This document shows, piece by piece, positions 17,410 to 24,181 of a stretch of DNA of 64,000 bases. Where the stretch lies: contig DATMSA010000088.1 in the NCBI GenBank assembly GCA_035565675.1, forward strand, positions 1 to 64,000, read 5' to 3'. The notes beneath the pieces are model-generated. The model was not told the origin of the DNA. It was given only the letters and a program-made list of their open reading frames with translations, and searched no databases. This DNA comes from Capillimicrobium sp035565675 (GTDB lineage: Bacteria; Actinomycetota; Thermoleophilia; Solirubrobacterales; Solirubrobacteraceae). The translations under genes were made by a program, and so were the position numbers. Position 1 is the stretch's first letter, and each line of letters begins with the position of its first letter.

Positions 17410-17500
17410 CGGAGCGGCGAAGGAATCGAACCTTCCGACCGGGGATCGCCCGGCCTGCCGGTTTTGAAGACCGGATGGGTCACCAGACCCGTGCCACTCC
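17410..17500 (-). tRNA. selC: tRNA-Sec (anticodon UCA)
   Basis: Minus-strand gene of 91 nt including the discriminator base. The 8-bp acceptor stem is GGAGTGGC (from 17500) with GCCGCTCC (ending at 17411), one G-U pair. The anticodon stem CCGGT/ACCGG closes loop CTTCAAA, with anticodon TCA at 17467-17465. There is a long variable arm, and T arm GAAGG-TTCGATT-CCTTC. The 8-bp acceptor, long extra arm and UCA anticodon together identify selC. CCA is not encoded. It sits 22 bp upstream of the selB start on the same strand and may share its transcript. Confidence 0.93.
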
Positions 17501-17537
17501 ATATGGGACGGATGCTCACCGTCATGGCCGGCACACG

Positions 17538-18002
17538 CTACGCCTCGCCACTCGCGGTGACCCCGTCGCCGGCGTCGGCTCCGGCGCGACCGTCGCGGCG
17601 CGCGCGATCGTCGTCATGGACGGGACCTCCTGGTGGGCGCGCACCGAGCGCAGGCTGCCGTGCATCAGGAGGCCCATGAGCGCCACGCCGGCCCTCGCGG
17701 GCCGCGGCGGCGGTCGAGCCCGCGGCGAACACCGCCGCCCCGGTCAGCACCACCCGGCGCGCGCCGTAGCGGTCGGCCAGCCCGCCCGCCGTGACCATGA
17801 GCGCGCCCAGGGCGAGCGCGTACGCGTTCACGACCCACTGGAGGAGGACCACGTCGGCGTCGAGCTGCCGTCCGATGGTCGGGAGCGCGACGTTGACCAG
17901 GCCGTTGTTGTTGTAGACGAGCGTCATCGCCAGGCAGCTCGCCCAGAGGGCCGGGCTGGCCAGGCGCGCGCTCGTCCGCGGGGTGGCGTGGGGCGGGGCC
18001 AC
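17538..18002 (-). pseudogene. Remnant of a DHA2-type MFS transporter (internal deletion and frameshift)
   Basis: The first ~100 codons from GTG 18002 read as a normal exporter N-terminus: TM1 NGLVNVALPTIGRQLDAD, WVVNAYALALGALMV and motif A GGLADRYGARRVVLTG. After GSTAAAA the frame turns into Arg/Pro-rich nonsense. In another frame at once appears AGVALMGLLMHGSLRSVRAH, which looks like the last span and tail of the same kind of protein. About 350 codons are missing between. It lies 10 bp downstream of ridA copy 2 and was probably its operon partner. Confidence 0.75.
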
Positions 18003-18012
18003 CCGCCGGGGC

Positions 18013-18423
18013 CTACGCGATCACCGCGGTCGCCTCGACCTCGACCAGGAGGTCGGGGTGGGCCAGCCCGCGCACGACGAGCAGCGTGCCGGGCGGGTAC
18101 GTCGAGGGGCCGTCGGGGAACGCCTCGGCGTAGATCGCGTCGCGGGCCGCTGCGAGGTCGCCGAGCTGCTCGTCGGAGGTGACGAAGATCCCGACCCGGA
18201 TCACGTCGCGCCAGGTCGCGCCGGCCGCCTCGAGGGCGAGCCCGACGTTCTCGTAGGCCTGGGTGGTCTGCGCGCCGATGTCGGCGCCGGCGAGCTTGCC
18301 GTCGGGGCGGATGCCGACCTGGCCGGCGATCGAGACGATCCGGGTCCCGGTGGCGACGGCGACGTGGGTGTAGCGCCCCTGCGGCGGGCACAGCGTGTCC
18401 GGGTTGAGCAGCGAGACGGTCAT
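18013..18423 (-). CDS. RidA/YjgF/UK114-family protein (copy 2)
   Basis: A 136-residue Rid-family protein closely related to copy 1 at 13075 (about 70% identity by eye, one residue longer). The core segments HVAVATGTRIVSIAGQVG and LLVVRGLAHPDLLVE are the same. The putative active-site Arg in VVRGLAHP is retained. It probably removes reactive imines or has a related hydrolytic role; paralogous Rid proteins can differ in substrate. It is divergent from the ArsR gene at 18521, and the decayed transporter lies just downstream. Confidence 0.85.
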   Translation of the reverse strand: MTVSLLNPDTLCPPQGRYTHVAVATGTRIVSIAGQVGIRPDGKLAGADIGAQTTQAYENVGLALEAAGATWRDVIRVGIFVTSDEQLGDLAAARDAIYAEAFPDGPSTYPPGTLLVVRGLAHPDLLVEVEATAVIA

Positions 18424-18487
18424 GGGAGGGACTGTCTCATGTTCCCGAGCCGCGACGCTGCGGTCTCACTTCACGCCTTTTTCAGTA

Positions 18488-18505
18488 CACAACTGTGTAG
18501 TTGTG
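18488..18505. promoter_or_regulatory. Probable ArsR operator
   Basis: A dyad with perfect 7-bp arms, CACAACT (18488-18494) and AGTTGTG (18499-18505) around GTGT, ends 15 bp before the ATG of the ArsR gene. TATGGT at 18507-18512 could be the -10. The position suits autorepression of the ArsR-DUF2892-MMPL operon. The binding protein is inferred from proximity. Confidence 0.55.
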
Positions 18506-18520
18506 CTATGGTGCTGCGCC

Positions 18521-18877
18521 ATGACCACGACCGGCGCGACGTCCACGCCGCTCTCGGACGCCCTGGCCGAGATGCTCGCCGCGCGCTTCCGCGTCCTCGC
18601 GGAGCCGATGCGCATCAAGCTGCTCGACCGCCTCCGCGACGGCTCGGCGACCGTGCACGAGCTGCACGCGGCGGTGGGCGGGACCCAGCAGAACGTCTCC
18701 AAGCACCTGGCTGTCCTGCGCGGGGCCGGCCTCGTCGCGCGCACCAAGCAGGGCACGTTCGCCCGCTACGCGATCGCCGACGATGGCGTGTTCGCCCTCT
18801 GCGATCAGGTGTGCGGGGGCATCCGCCGGCAGGTCGCCGACCTCGACGCCGTACTCCAGGGAGGAGGCTCCCGATGA
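18521..18877 (+). CDS. ArsR/SmtB-family winged-helix repressor
   Basis: A 118-residue regulator. It has FRVLAEPMRIKLLDRLRDG, the recognition helix GGTQQNVSKHLAVLRGAGLV and the wing region ARTKQGTFARYAIADDGVFALC. The C-terminal Cys pair FALCDQVCGG may bind metal or sense thiol oxidation. However, the ELCVCDL motif of arsenic sensors is absent (VHELHAAVGG instead), so the inducer is open. ATG 18521 follows an 18-bp dyad. Its TGA overlaps the next ATG (ATGA), so it heads a three-gene operon. Confidence 0.85.
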   Translation: MTTTGATSTPLSDALAEMLAARFRVLAEPMRIKLLDRLRDGSATVHELHAAVGGTQQNVSKHLAVLRGAGLVARTKQGTFARYAIADDGVFALCDQVCGGIRRQVADLDAVLQGGGSR

Positions 18878-19137
18878 AGATCCGATCCGCAGCCTGCGCC
18901 ACCGCCGGCTGGCCGCTCGAGCGCGTGCTGTTCGCCATGGCGGGCACGGTCACGCTCGTGAGCGTCGCGCTCGCGGCGGCGGTCAGCCCCTGGTTCCTGG
19001 CGCTCACGGCGCTCGTGGGCGTGAGCCAGTGGCTCTACGTCCTCACCGGCGCCTGCCCCACGTCGCTCGTCATCCGGCGCGTGTGGGGCCTGCGCTCCGT
19101 CGTATACCCCGACATCCCCAAGGAGGCGGTCCGGTGA
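18874..19137 (+). CDS. DUF2892-type small inner-membrane protein
   Basis: An 87-residue protein with two hydrophobic segments (about residues 14-33 and 36-57), followed by the conserved TGACPTSLVIRRVWGLR tail typical of DUF2892/YgaP-like membrane domains. In other bacteria this domain is fused to or neighbours rhodanese-type sulphurtransferases and ArsR regulators. The paired Cys (AACATAG near the start and GACPTS) may matter for thiol or sulphide chemistry. ATG overlaps the ArsR stop (ATGA) and its own stop overlaps the next GTG (GTGA), showing tight coupling. Confidence 0.75.
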   Translation: MKIRSAACATAGWPLERVLFAMAGTVTLVSVALAAAVSPWFLALTALVGVSQWLYVLTGACPTSLVIRRVWGLRSVVYPDIPKEAVR

Positions 19138-21239
19138 ACCGGCTCGGACCCATCGGGCGGCTCGGTCACTGGACCGCCACCCACGTCAGGATCGTCGTCC
19201 TCGCCTGGATCGCCCTCGCCGTCGGCCTGGGCGTGTTCGCCCCGAAGGTCGAGCACGCGCTGTCGGGCGCCGGATGGGAGACCACCGGCTCGGAGTCGGT
19301 CGCCGCGCGCGACCTGATCGACCGCGACTTCGACGGGCTCGGCAGCTACGGCCTGATGGTCGTCGTCCACTCGGAGTCCCAGACCGTCGACGACCCCGCG
19401 TTCGCGCGCGCGGTGGCCGAGGTGGAGGCGACGCTGGCGGGCTCCGACGCCGTCACGACCGTCGTGCCGCTGCAGCCGGGCGCGTCGATCTCGCGCGACG
19501 GCCACACCGCGGTGGTGCAGGCCGGCGCGGCCCGCGATTCCAACGCGATGGTCCGCGCGGCCGACGACCTGAAGGAGCGGCTCGCCGCGATCGGCGGCGG
19601 GGGCGTCGAGGTGAGCCTCACCGGCGCGTCGGGCATGTGGTCGGACTTCAACGCGGCCAACAAGGCGGCGATGATGAAGTCCGAGCTGATCTCCTGGCCG
19701 GTGACGATGGGGATCCTCGTGCTGGCCTTCGGCTCGCTCGTGGCCGCCGGACTGCCGCTGATGCTCACGATCGTCGGGCTCGTGACCGCGGCCGGCTCGC
19801 TGTACCTCGGCACGCAGCTCATGGACATCTCGATCTGGGCCATGAACTTCGCGCTGATGTTCGCGCTCGCGCTGGGCATCGACTACGCGCTGTTCATCGT
19901 CTACCGGTTCCGGGGCGCGTTCTTCGGCTCGAAGCTCAGCGCCGCCGACGCGGTGGCCGAGACGATGGACACCGCCGGCAAGGCCGTGCTGTTCAGCGGG
20001 GTCACCGTGCTCATCTCGCTGAGCGCGGTGATGCTCGTGCCCTCGCCGGCGTTCCGGTCGATGGCGCTGGGCATCATGCTCGCGGTCGCCTTCATCCTCC
20101 TGGCGACGCTGACGCTGCTGCCCGCGGTGCTGGCCAAGCTCGGCCCGCGGGTCGACCGGCTCGCGCTGAGGTGGGTCCACTCGGGCGAGCACCGCTCGCC
20201 GCGGTTCGCCGCGTGGGGCGAGCGGCTGTGGCGGCGGCCGCTCCCCTACGCGGTGGTCGCCGTCGTCGCGCTGGTCGCGCTCACGGTGCCGGTGCTGAGC
20301 CTCGACACCGGCATGCCGTCGATCAAGGTCGTGCCCGAGGGGGACGGCTCGCGCCGGGGCTACGTGCAGGTGGCCGAGGCGTTCGGGCCCGGGGCGGCCG
20401 GGCCGCTGCAGATCGTCGGCCCGGCGCGGGAGGCCCGGGCGGCGCTCGCGGTGGCGCAGGCCGACCGCAACGTCGCCGCGGTGCTGGCGCCGCAGGAGCG
20501 CGGCGGGCGCGCGCTGATCCAGGCGATCCCGGCGACCGACCCGTCCGACCCGGCCATGGGCGCGACCGTGGAGCGGCTGCGAGCGGCCCTGCCCGCCGGC
20601 ATGCTCGTCGGCGGCGCGGTGGCCGAGAACCACGACCTCGAGCAGGCGCTGGCCGACCGGACGCCGCTCGTCATCGGCGTGGTCATCGGGCTCGGGTTCC
20701 TGCTGCTGCTCGTCGCCCTGCAGGCGCCGATCCTGGCGGCGGCGGGCGCGCTGACCAACCTGCTCGCGACCGGCGCCGCGTTCGGCGTGGCCAAGCTGAT
20801 CTTCCAGGACGGCCACCTGTCCGGCCTGCTGGGCTTCGAGTCGCAGGGCTTCCTCGACGCCTGGGGACCCGTGTTCTTCTTCGCGATGATCTTCGCGATC
20901 TCGATGGACTACACGGTCTTCCTGCTGTCGAGCGCGAAGGAGCACTGGGACCGCGGCGAGGGCGCCAAGGCCGCGATGGTCGGCTCGATGGCCCACTCGG
21001 GGCGCGTGATCTTCGCCGCGGCGGCCGTGATGGTCGCGGTGTTCTTCACGTTCGCGCTGTCGGGGCCGATCCCGCCGAAGGAGATGGGCGTGATCCTGGG
21101 CGTCGCGGTGCTGCTCGACGCGGTCCTCGTGCGCCTGCTGCTCATGCCGGTGCTGCTGCGGCTGCTCGGCGACCGGGCCTGGTGGCTGCCCCGGGCGCTG
21201 GGCCGCGTGCTGCCCGCCGTGCGCTTCGGCCACGCGTAG
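19134..21239 (+). CDS. MMPL/RND-family membrane transporter
   Basis: A 701-residue exporter with the MMPL layout: TM1 (residues ~18-36), a periplasmic domain to ~180, six spans with the SSD-like motif MFALALGIDYALFIVYRF (Asp/Tyr of the proton relay), a second periplasmic domain, and six more spans with FAISMDYTVFLLSSAKEHWDRG. MMPL proteins move lipids, siderophores or hydrophobic toxic compounds across the membrane with proton motive force. GTG 19134 overlaps the DUF2892 stop. Third gene of an ArsR-led operon, so expression is probably induced by the ArsR ligand. Confidence 0.88.
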   Translation: MNRLGPIGRLGHWTATHVRIVVLAWIALAVGLGVFAPKVEHALSGAGWETTGSESVAARDLIDRDFDGLGSYGLMVVVHSESQTVDDPAFARAVAEVEATLAGSDAVTTVVPLQPGASISRDGHTAVVQAGAARDSNAMVRAADDLKERLAAIGGGGVEVSLTGASGMWSDFNAANKAAMMKSELISWPVTMGILVLAFGSLVAAGLPLMLTIVGLVTAAGSLYLGTQLMDISIWAMNFALMFALALGIDYALFIVYRFRGAFFGSKLSAADAVAETMDTAGKAVLFSGVTVLISLSAVMLVPSPAFRSMALGIMLAVAFILLATLTLLPAVLAKLGPRVDRLALRWVHSGEHRSPRFAAWGERLWRRPLPYAVVAVVALVALTVPVLSLDTGMPSIKVVPEGDGSRRGYVQVAEAFGPGAAGPLQIVGPAREARAALAVAQADRNVAAVLAPQERGGRALIQAIPATDPSDPAMGATVERLRAALPAGMLVGGAVAENHDLEQALADRTPLVIGVVIGLGFLLLLVALQAPILAAAGALTNLLATGAAFGVAKLIFQDGHLSGLLGFESQGFLDAWGPVFFFAMIFAISMDYTVFLLSSAKEHWDRGEGAKAAMVGSMAHSGRVIFAAAAVMVAVFFTFALSGPIPPKEMGVILGVAVLLDAVLVRLLLMPVLLRLLGDRAWWLPRALGRVLPAVRFGHA

Positions 21240-21267
21240 GGGCCGCGGCGGCGGGAACACTCCCGCC

Positions 21268-21711
21268 ATGGCGCTTCAGCGGATGGACAACGTGCTCATC
21301 GTCGTCGACGACCTCGACGGGGCCAAGGCGTTCTTCACCGAGCTCGGCCTGGAGCTCGAGGGCGAGGGCATGATCGAGGGGCCGTGGGCCGACGCGGTCG
21401 TCGGGCTCGAGGGGGTGCGCACCGAGATCGCGATGCTGCGCACGCCCGACGGCCACGGCCGCGTCGAGCTGTCGAAGTTCCACGCGCCGCCCGCGGTCCG
21501 CCTCACGCCCGAGGACGCGCCGTCCAACACGCTCGGCCTGCGCCGGATCATGTTCGCGGTCGACGACGTCGACGACCTGGTCGAGCGGCTGCGCAGCCGG
21601 CACGGGGCCGAGCTCGTCGGCGAGATCGCCCAGTACGAGGACCAGTACCGGCTGTGCTTCGTGCGCGGCCCGGAGGGCGTCGTCGTGGGCCTGGCCCAGC
21701 AGCTGAGCTGA
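21268..21711 (+). CDS. VOC (glyoxalase/bleomycin-resistance) family protein
   Basis: A 147-residue protein with the two beta-alpha-beta-beta-beta modules of the vicinal-oxygen-chelate fold: module 1 from MDNVLIVVDDLDGAKAFFTELGLELEGEG to the HGRVELSKF strand, module 2 from LGLRRIMFAVDDVDDLVERLRSRHG to GPEGVVVGLAQQL. Glu in VELSKF and Glu in GPEG sit where VOC metal ligands usually are, while the His of module 1 is replaced. The reaction is unknown (dioxygenase, lyase or resistance binding protein). It starts 28 bp after the MMPL gene and may be read from the same transcript. Confidence 0.75.
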   Translation: MALQRMDNVLIVVDDLDGAKAFFTELGLELEGEGMIEGPWADAVVGLEGVRTEIAMLRTPDGHGRVELSKFHAPPAVRLTPEDAPSNTLGLRRIMFAVDDVDDLVERLRSRHGAELVGEIAQYEDQYRLCFVRGPEGVVVGLAQQLS

Positions 21712-21795
21712 GGCCGGACCTCCCCGGTCCCGGCGCCGGGCTCGTGACGGGGATTCCCGATGCGCGCGCACCTGCGCGCGGGGATCGTGGCGGTC

Positions 21796-22575
21796 ATGAG
21801 ACACCGACGTGCCCTCGCCCTCCTGATCCCCGCCCTGGCCGCGACCGCGGTCGCCGCCCCGCCTGCCCAGGCCGGCCGGCTCATCGCCCCGCTCGACGTC
21901 ACCGCCGTCGCCGAGGTGCGGCCGGACACGGTCCTGCAGGGGTCGTGGATCCTCGACGGCCCCGACACGGGCTGGGTCGGCGAGAACCTGAAGGTCGTCG
22001 AGTCGTGGAAGCCGGGCGTCACGCGCCCGCTGCGCATCCGCGGCCGCGCCGAGGGTGGGCCCACGCGCACCCACTACGTCAAGACCGGGTACCTGCGCCA
22101 GCGCACCGCCCAGGGCGTCCTGGCCGAGAAGCTGCCCGAGGGCGACGGCACGCAGCCGCTGGAGCTGCGCTGCGCGCCGTCGGGGTTCTCGGAGCCCGGC
22201 GAGACGTTCACCGACGGCGCGCAGGTCGCGCTGCGCGTCGTCGACGAGCCCGCCAAGGACCGGGTGACGATCTACGGCCCGCCGATCACCTTCCTCGGGC
22301 CGACCTGCCGGCGCGCCGGCCACGAGCTGCCCGTGCGCACCGTCGGGCTGCACCCGCCCAACAAGCGGCAGCCGTGGGTGCCGGCGGGCGCCCTGACGCC
22401 GTGGCAGGTCACCGTCCCCCGCGCGGAGTTCGCGGCCGGCGGGACCTTCCGGTTCCGCGGCCGCTACAGCTACGCGCACCGCATCGAGCAGTACACCTCG
22501 CTCGACCTGGCCGGCACCGGGATGACCCACGGCCGGGTGGCCGTCGACCTGCGCGTGCGCCGCAACGGGCGCTAG
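21796..22575 (+). CDS. Secreted beta-rich protein of unknown function
   Basis: A 259-residue protein with a signal peptide (MRHRRALALLIPALA…, cleavage about PAQA, residue ~27). ATG 21796 is preferred over an in-frame ATG at 21760 because the basic n-region follows it. The mature part looks beta-rich with a single Cys pair (LELRCAPSGF and GPTCRRAG) probably forming a disulphide, and a Trp/Tyr-rich C-terminal half (RFRGRYSYAHRIEQYTSLDL). No known domain recognised. Confidence 0.55.
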   Translation: MRHRRALALLIPALAATAVAAPPAQAGRLIAPLDVTAVAEVRPDTVLQGSWILDGPDTGWVGENLKVVESWKPGVTRPLRIRGRAEGGPTRTHYVKTGYLRQRTAQGVLAEKLPEGDGTQPLELRCAPSGFSEPGETFTDGAQVALRVVDEPAKDRVTIYGPPITFLGPTCRRAGHELPVRTVGLHPPNKRQPWVPAGALTPWQVTVPRAEFAAGGTFRFRGRYSYAHRIEQYTSLDLAGTGMTHGRVAVDLRVRRNGR

Positions 22576-22579
22576 GCGG

Positions 22580-22611
22580 TCGACACCCAACTCGGTAAGT
22601 CGTAACTTACC
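22580..22611 (+). promoter_or_regulatory. ArsR promoter/operator, likely giving a leaderless mRNA
   Basis: TCGACA (22580-22585) and TAACTT (22603-22608) are 17 bp apart, a plausible -35/-10 pair. A dyad with 7-bp arms, GGTAAGT (22594-22600) and ACTTACC (22605-22611), overlaps the -10. The GTG start at 22618 is where transcription should begin, and no Shine-Dalgarno sequence is present, so the message may lack a leader. Confidence 0.5.
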
Positions 22612-22617
22612 GACCCG

Positions 22618-22938
22618 GTGCAGACGTACCGGGACGCGTGTTGGGATGCGCTCGGCGACCGCACGCGGCGGGCGATCTTCTCGCGGCTCGCCCGCCGCCC
22701 GTGCGCCGTCGGCGAGCTCGCTCGCGAGCTGCCGGTCACCCGCCCTGCGGTGTCCCAGCACCTGAAGGTCCTCAAGGAGGCCGGACTGGTGCGGGACGAG
22801 CGGGACCGCAACCGCCGCATCTACCGCGTCGACCCGGCGGGCCTCGAGGCGCTGCGGGCCGATCTCGATCGGTTCTGGACGATCGCGCTGGAGGGGTTCA
22901 AGGCGACCGTCGAGCAACGGGAGGGGCAGGACCGATGA
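22618..22938 (+). CDS. ArsR-family repressor paired with SRPBCC protein
   Basis: A 106-residue winged-helix regulator of the ArsR subgroup that normally precedes an AHSA1/SRPBCC gene. It shows WDALGDRTRRAIFSRLARRPCAVGELARELPVTRPAVSQHLKVLKEAGLV and the wing RDERDRNRRIYRVDPAGLEALRADL. No metal-binding Cys motif is seen, which fits this subgroup. The GTG start is seven bases after an operator-like dyad. Its stop overlaps the ATG of the next gene (ATGA). Confidence 0.85.
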   Translation: MQTYRDACWDALGDRTRRAIFSRLARRPCAVGELARELPVTRPAVSQHLKVLKEAGLVRDERDRNRRIYRVDPAGLEALRADLDRFWTIALEGFKATVEQREGQDR

Positions 22939-23222
22939 CGCAATCCACCGAGGCGACCACCATCCGTCACCAGGTCACCGTGGACGCGCCGATCGAGCGG
23001 GCGTTCGCCGTGTTCACCGAGGACTTCGGCCGCTTCAAGCCGCGCGAGCACAACCTGCTCGGCGTCGACATCGCCGAAGGGCCGGACCGCACGCGCGTGG
23101 AGCTCGAGCACCGCCACCTCGATCGACACCTCGAGGGCTGGCAGGGCGTCCGCGACGGCGTCGATGCCGACGGTGGCTGGCCGCTCTACCTGCGCCGCTA
23201 CGCCGAGCTGCTGGCGACCTGA
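22935..23222 (+). CDS. SRPBCC (AHSA1-like) protein with a large internal in-frame deletion
   Basis: The reading frame encodes 95 residues, whereas ArsR-partnered SRPBCC proteins usually have about 150. The N-terminus (RHQVTVDAPIERAFAVFTEDFGRFKPREHNLLG) and the C-terminus (GPDRTRVELEHRHLDRH, then GWPLYLRRYAELL) match the family. The central sheet, usually with GGxxYxR and RVLAWEPP-like segments, is missing between them. The fold's cavity would be broken, so the protein is probably non-functional or reduced to another use. The frame is intact at both ends, so this is a clean in-frame deletion. Coupled to ArsR by ATGA. Confidence 0.7.
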   Translation: MTQSTEATTIRHQVTVDAPIERAFAVFTEDFGRFKPREHNLLGVDIAEGPDRTRVELEHRHLDRHLEGWQGVRDGVDADGGWPLYLRRYAELLAT

Positions 23223-23244
23223 GCGAGGCGTCGGCGGAGGCGGA

Positions 23245-23317
23245 TGGCGAGACCCGGACTCGAACCGGGGACACCACGATTTTCAGTCGTGTGCTCTACC
23301 AACTGAGCTATCTCGCC
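23245..23317 (-). tRNA. tRNA-Phe (anticodon GAA)
   Basis: Minus strand, 73 nt with the discriminator A. The acceptor stem is GGCGAGA/TCTCGCC, the D arm contains GCTCAGTTGGTAGAGC, the anticodon stem CACGA/TCGTG closes loop CTGAAAA with GAA at 23284-23282, and the T arm holds CCCGG-TTCGAGT-CCGGG. All standard positions are filled. CCA is not encoded. It lies between the SRPBCC gene and endonuclease IV. Confidence 0.96.
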
Positions 23318-23346
23318 GCGAATGCGGGATCAGAGGGTAGCGACGA

Positions 23347-24135
23347 TCAGGCGTCCGCCGCAGCGAGCGCGTCGCGGACGAACGCGATGTCCGCGCGGAC
23401 GTCGTCGAGGGTGCCCGGGGTCTCGACGACGACGGGGCAGTCGGCGGCGGCGATCATCGCGCGCAGCGCGTCGACGGGGATCTCGCCGTGGCCGAGGTTG
23501 GCGTGGCGGTCGGCGCCGGTCCCGGCCGGGTCGCGCGAGTCGTTGGCGTGCAGCAGGTCGACGCGGCCGGTGATCGCGCGGGAGCGCTCGACCGCGCCGT
23601 CGAGCGGCTCGCCGGCGGCGTGCGCGTGGCAGGTGTCGAAGCAGAAGCCGACCTCGAGGTCGTCGCGGGCGTCGCCGATCGCCTCCCACAGCAGCGCCAG
23701 CGCGTCGAAGCGGCGGGCGACCGCGTTCGATCCGCCCGCGGTGTTCTCGAGGTAGATCGGCACGCCGGTCGGCTCGAGCTGCTGGAGCGTGCGCGCCCAC
23801 CGCGACACGCCCGCCTCGACGCCGTCCTCGGCGTGGCCGCCGTGCACGATCACCGCGGTCGCGTCGATCTCCGCGGCCGCCTCGAGCGTCTGCTGGAGGA
23901 TCTTGCGCGACCCGTAGCGCACGTTGTTGCGCGGCGAGCACACGTTGATCAGGTACGGCGCGTGCACGAACACCGGGATCGGCGCGGCGCGCAGCGCGTC
24001 GGCGTCGTCGCGCGGGTCCGGCCTGCGCCAGCTCTGCGGGTCGCCGAGGAAGATCTGCACGGCCTCGGCGCCGATCGCCGCGGCGTCGTCGAGCGGCTGC
24101 TGCTGTCCCACGTGCGCGCCGACGGTCCCCGCCAT
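23347..24135 (-). CDS. nfo: Endonuclease IV-type AP endonuclease
   Basis: A 262-residue TIM-barrel enzyme that cuts DNA at abasic sites. The zinc-cluster ligands of Nfo are seen in order: FVHAPYLINV, VIVHGGH, IYLENTAGG, CFDTCHAHAAG, LLHANDSRD, DRHANLGHGEI and VVVETPG. Length is a little short of E. coli Nfo (285) but complete. ATG 24135 gives the family N-terminus (VGAHVG). It is divergent from the SARP-type regulator with 46 bp between, and downstream lies tRNA-Phe on the same strand. Confidence 0.93.
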   Translation of the reverse strand: MAGTVGAHVGQQQPLDDAAAIGAEAVQIFLGDPQSWRRPDPRDDADALRAAPIPVFVHAPYLINVCSPRNNVRYGSRKILQQTLEAAAEIDATAVIVHGGHAEDGVEAGVSRWARTLQQLEPTGVPIYLENTAGGSNAVARRFDALALLWEAIGDARDDLEVGFCFDTCHAHAAGEPLDGAVERSRAITGRVDLLHANDSRDPAGTGADRHANLGHGEIPVDALRAMIAAADCPVVVETPGTLDDVRADIAFVRDALAAADA

Positions 24136-24181
24136 GGCGCGCGAGCATAGTCGGCGCGCGGCGCCGACCTAGACTCACGGT

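Noticed and set aside
17410..17500. Reading the tRNA at this site as an ordinary tRNA-Ser
   Set aside because: The long variable arm fits Ser, but the anticodon is TCA for UGA and the acceptor has eight pairs, which identify tRNA-Sec; selA/B/D adjoin it.
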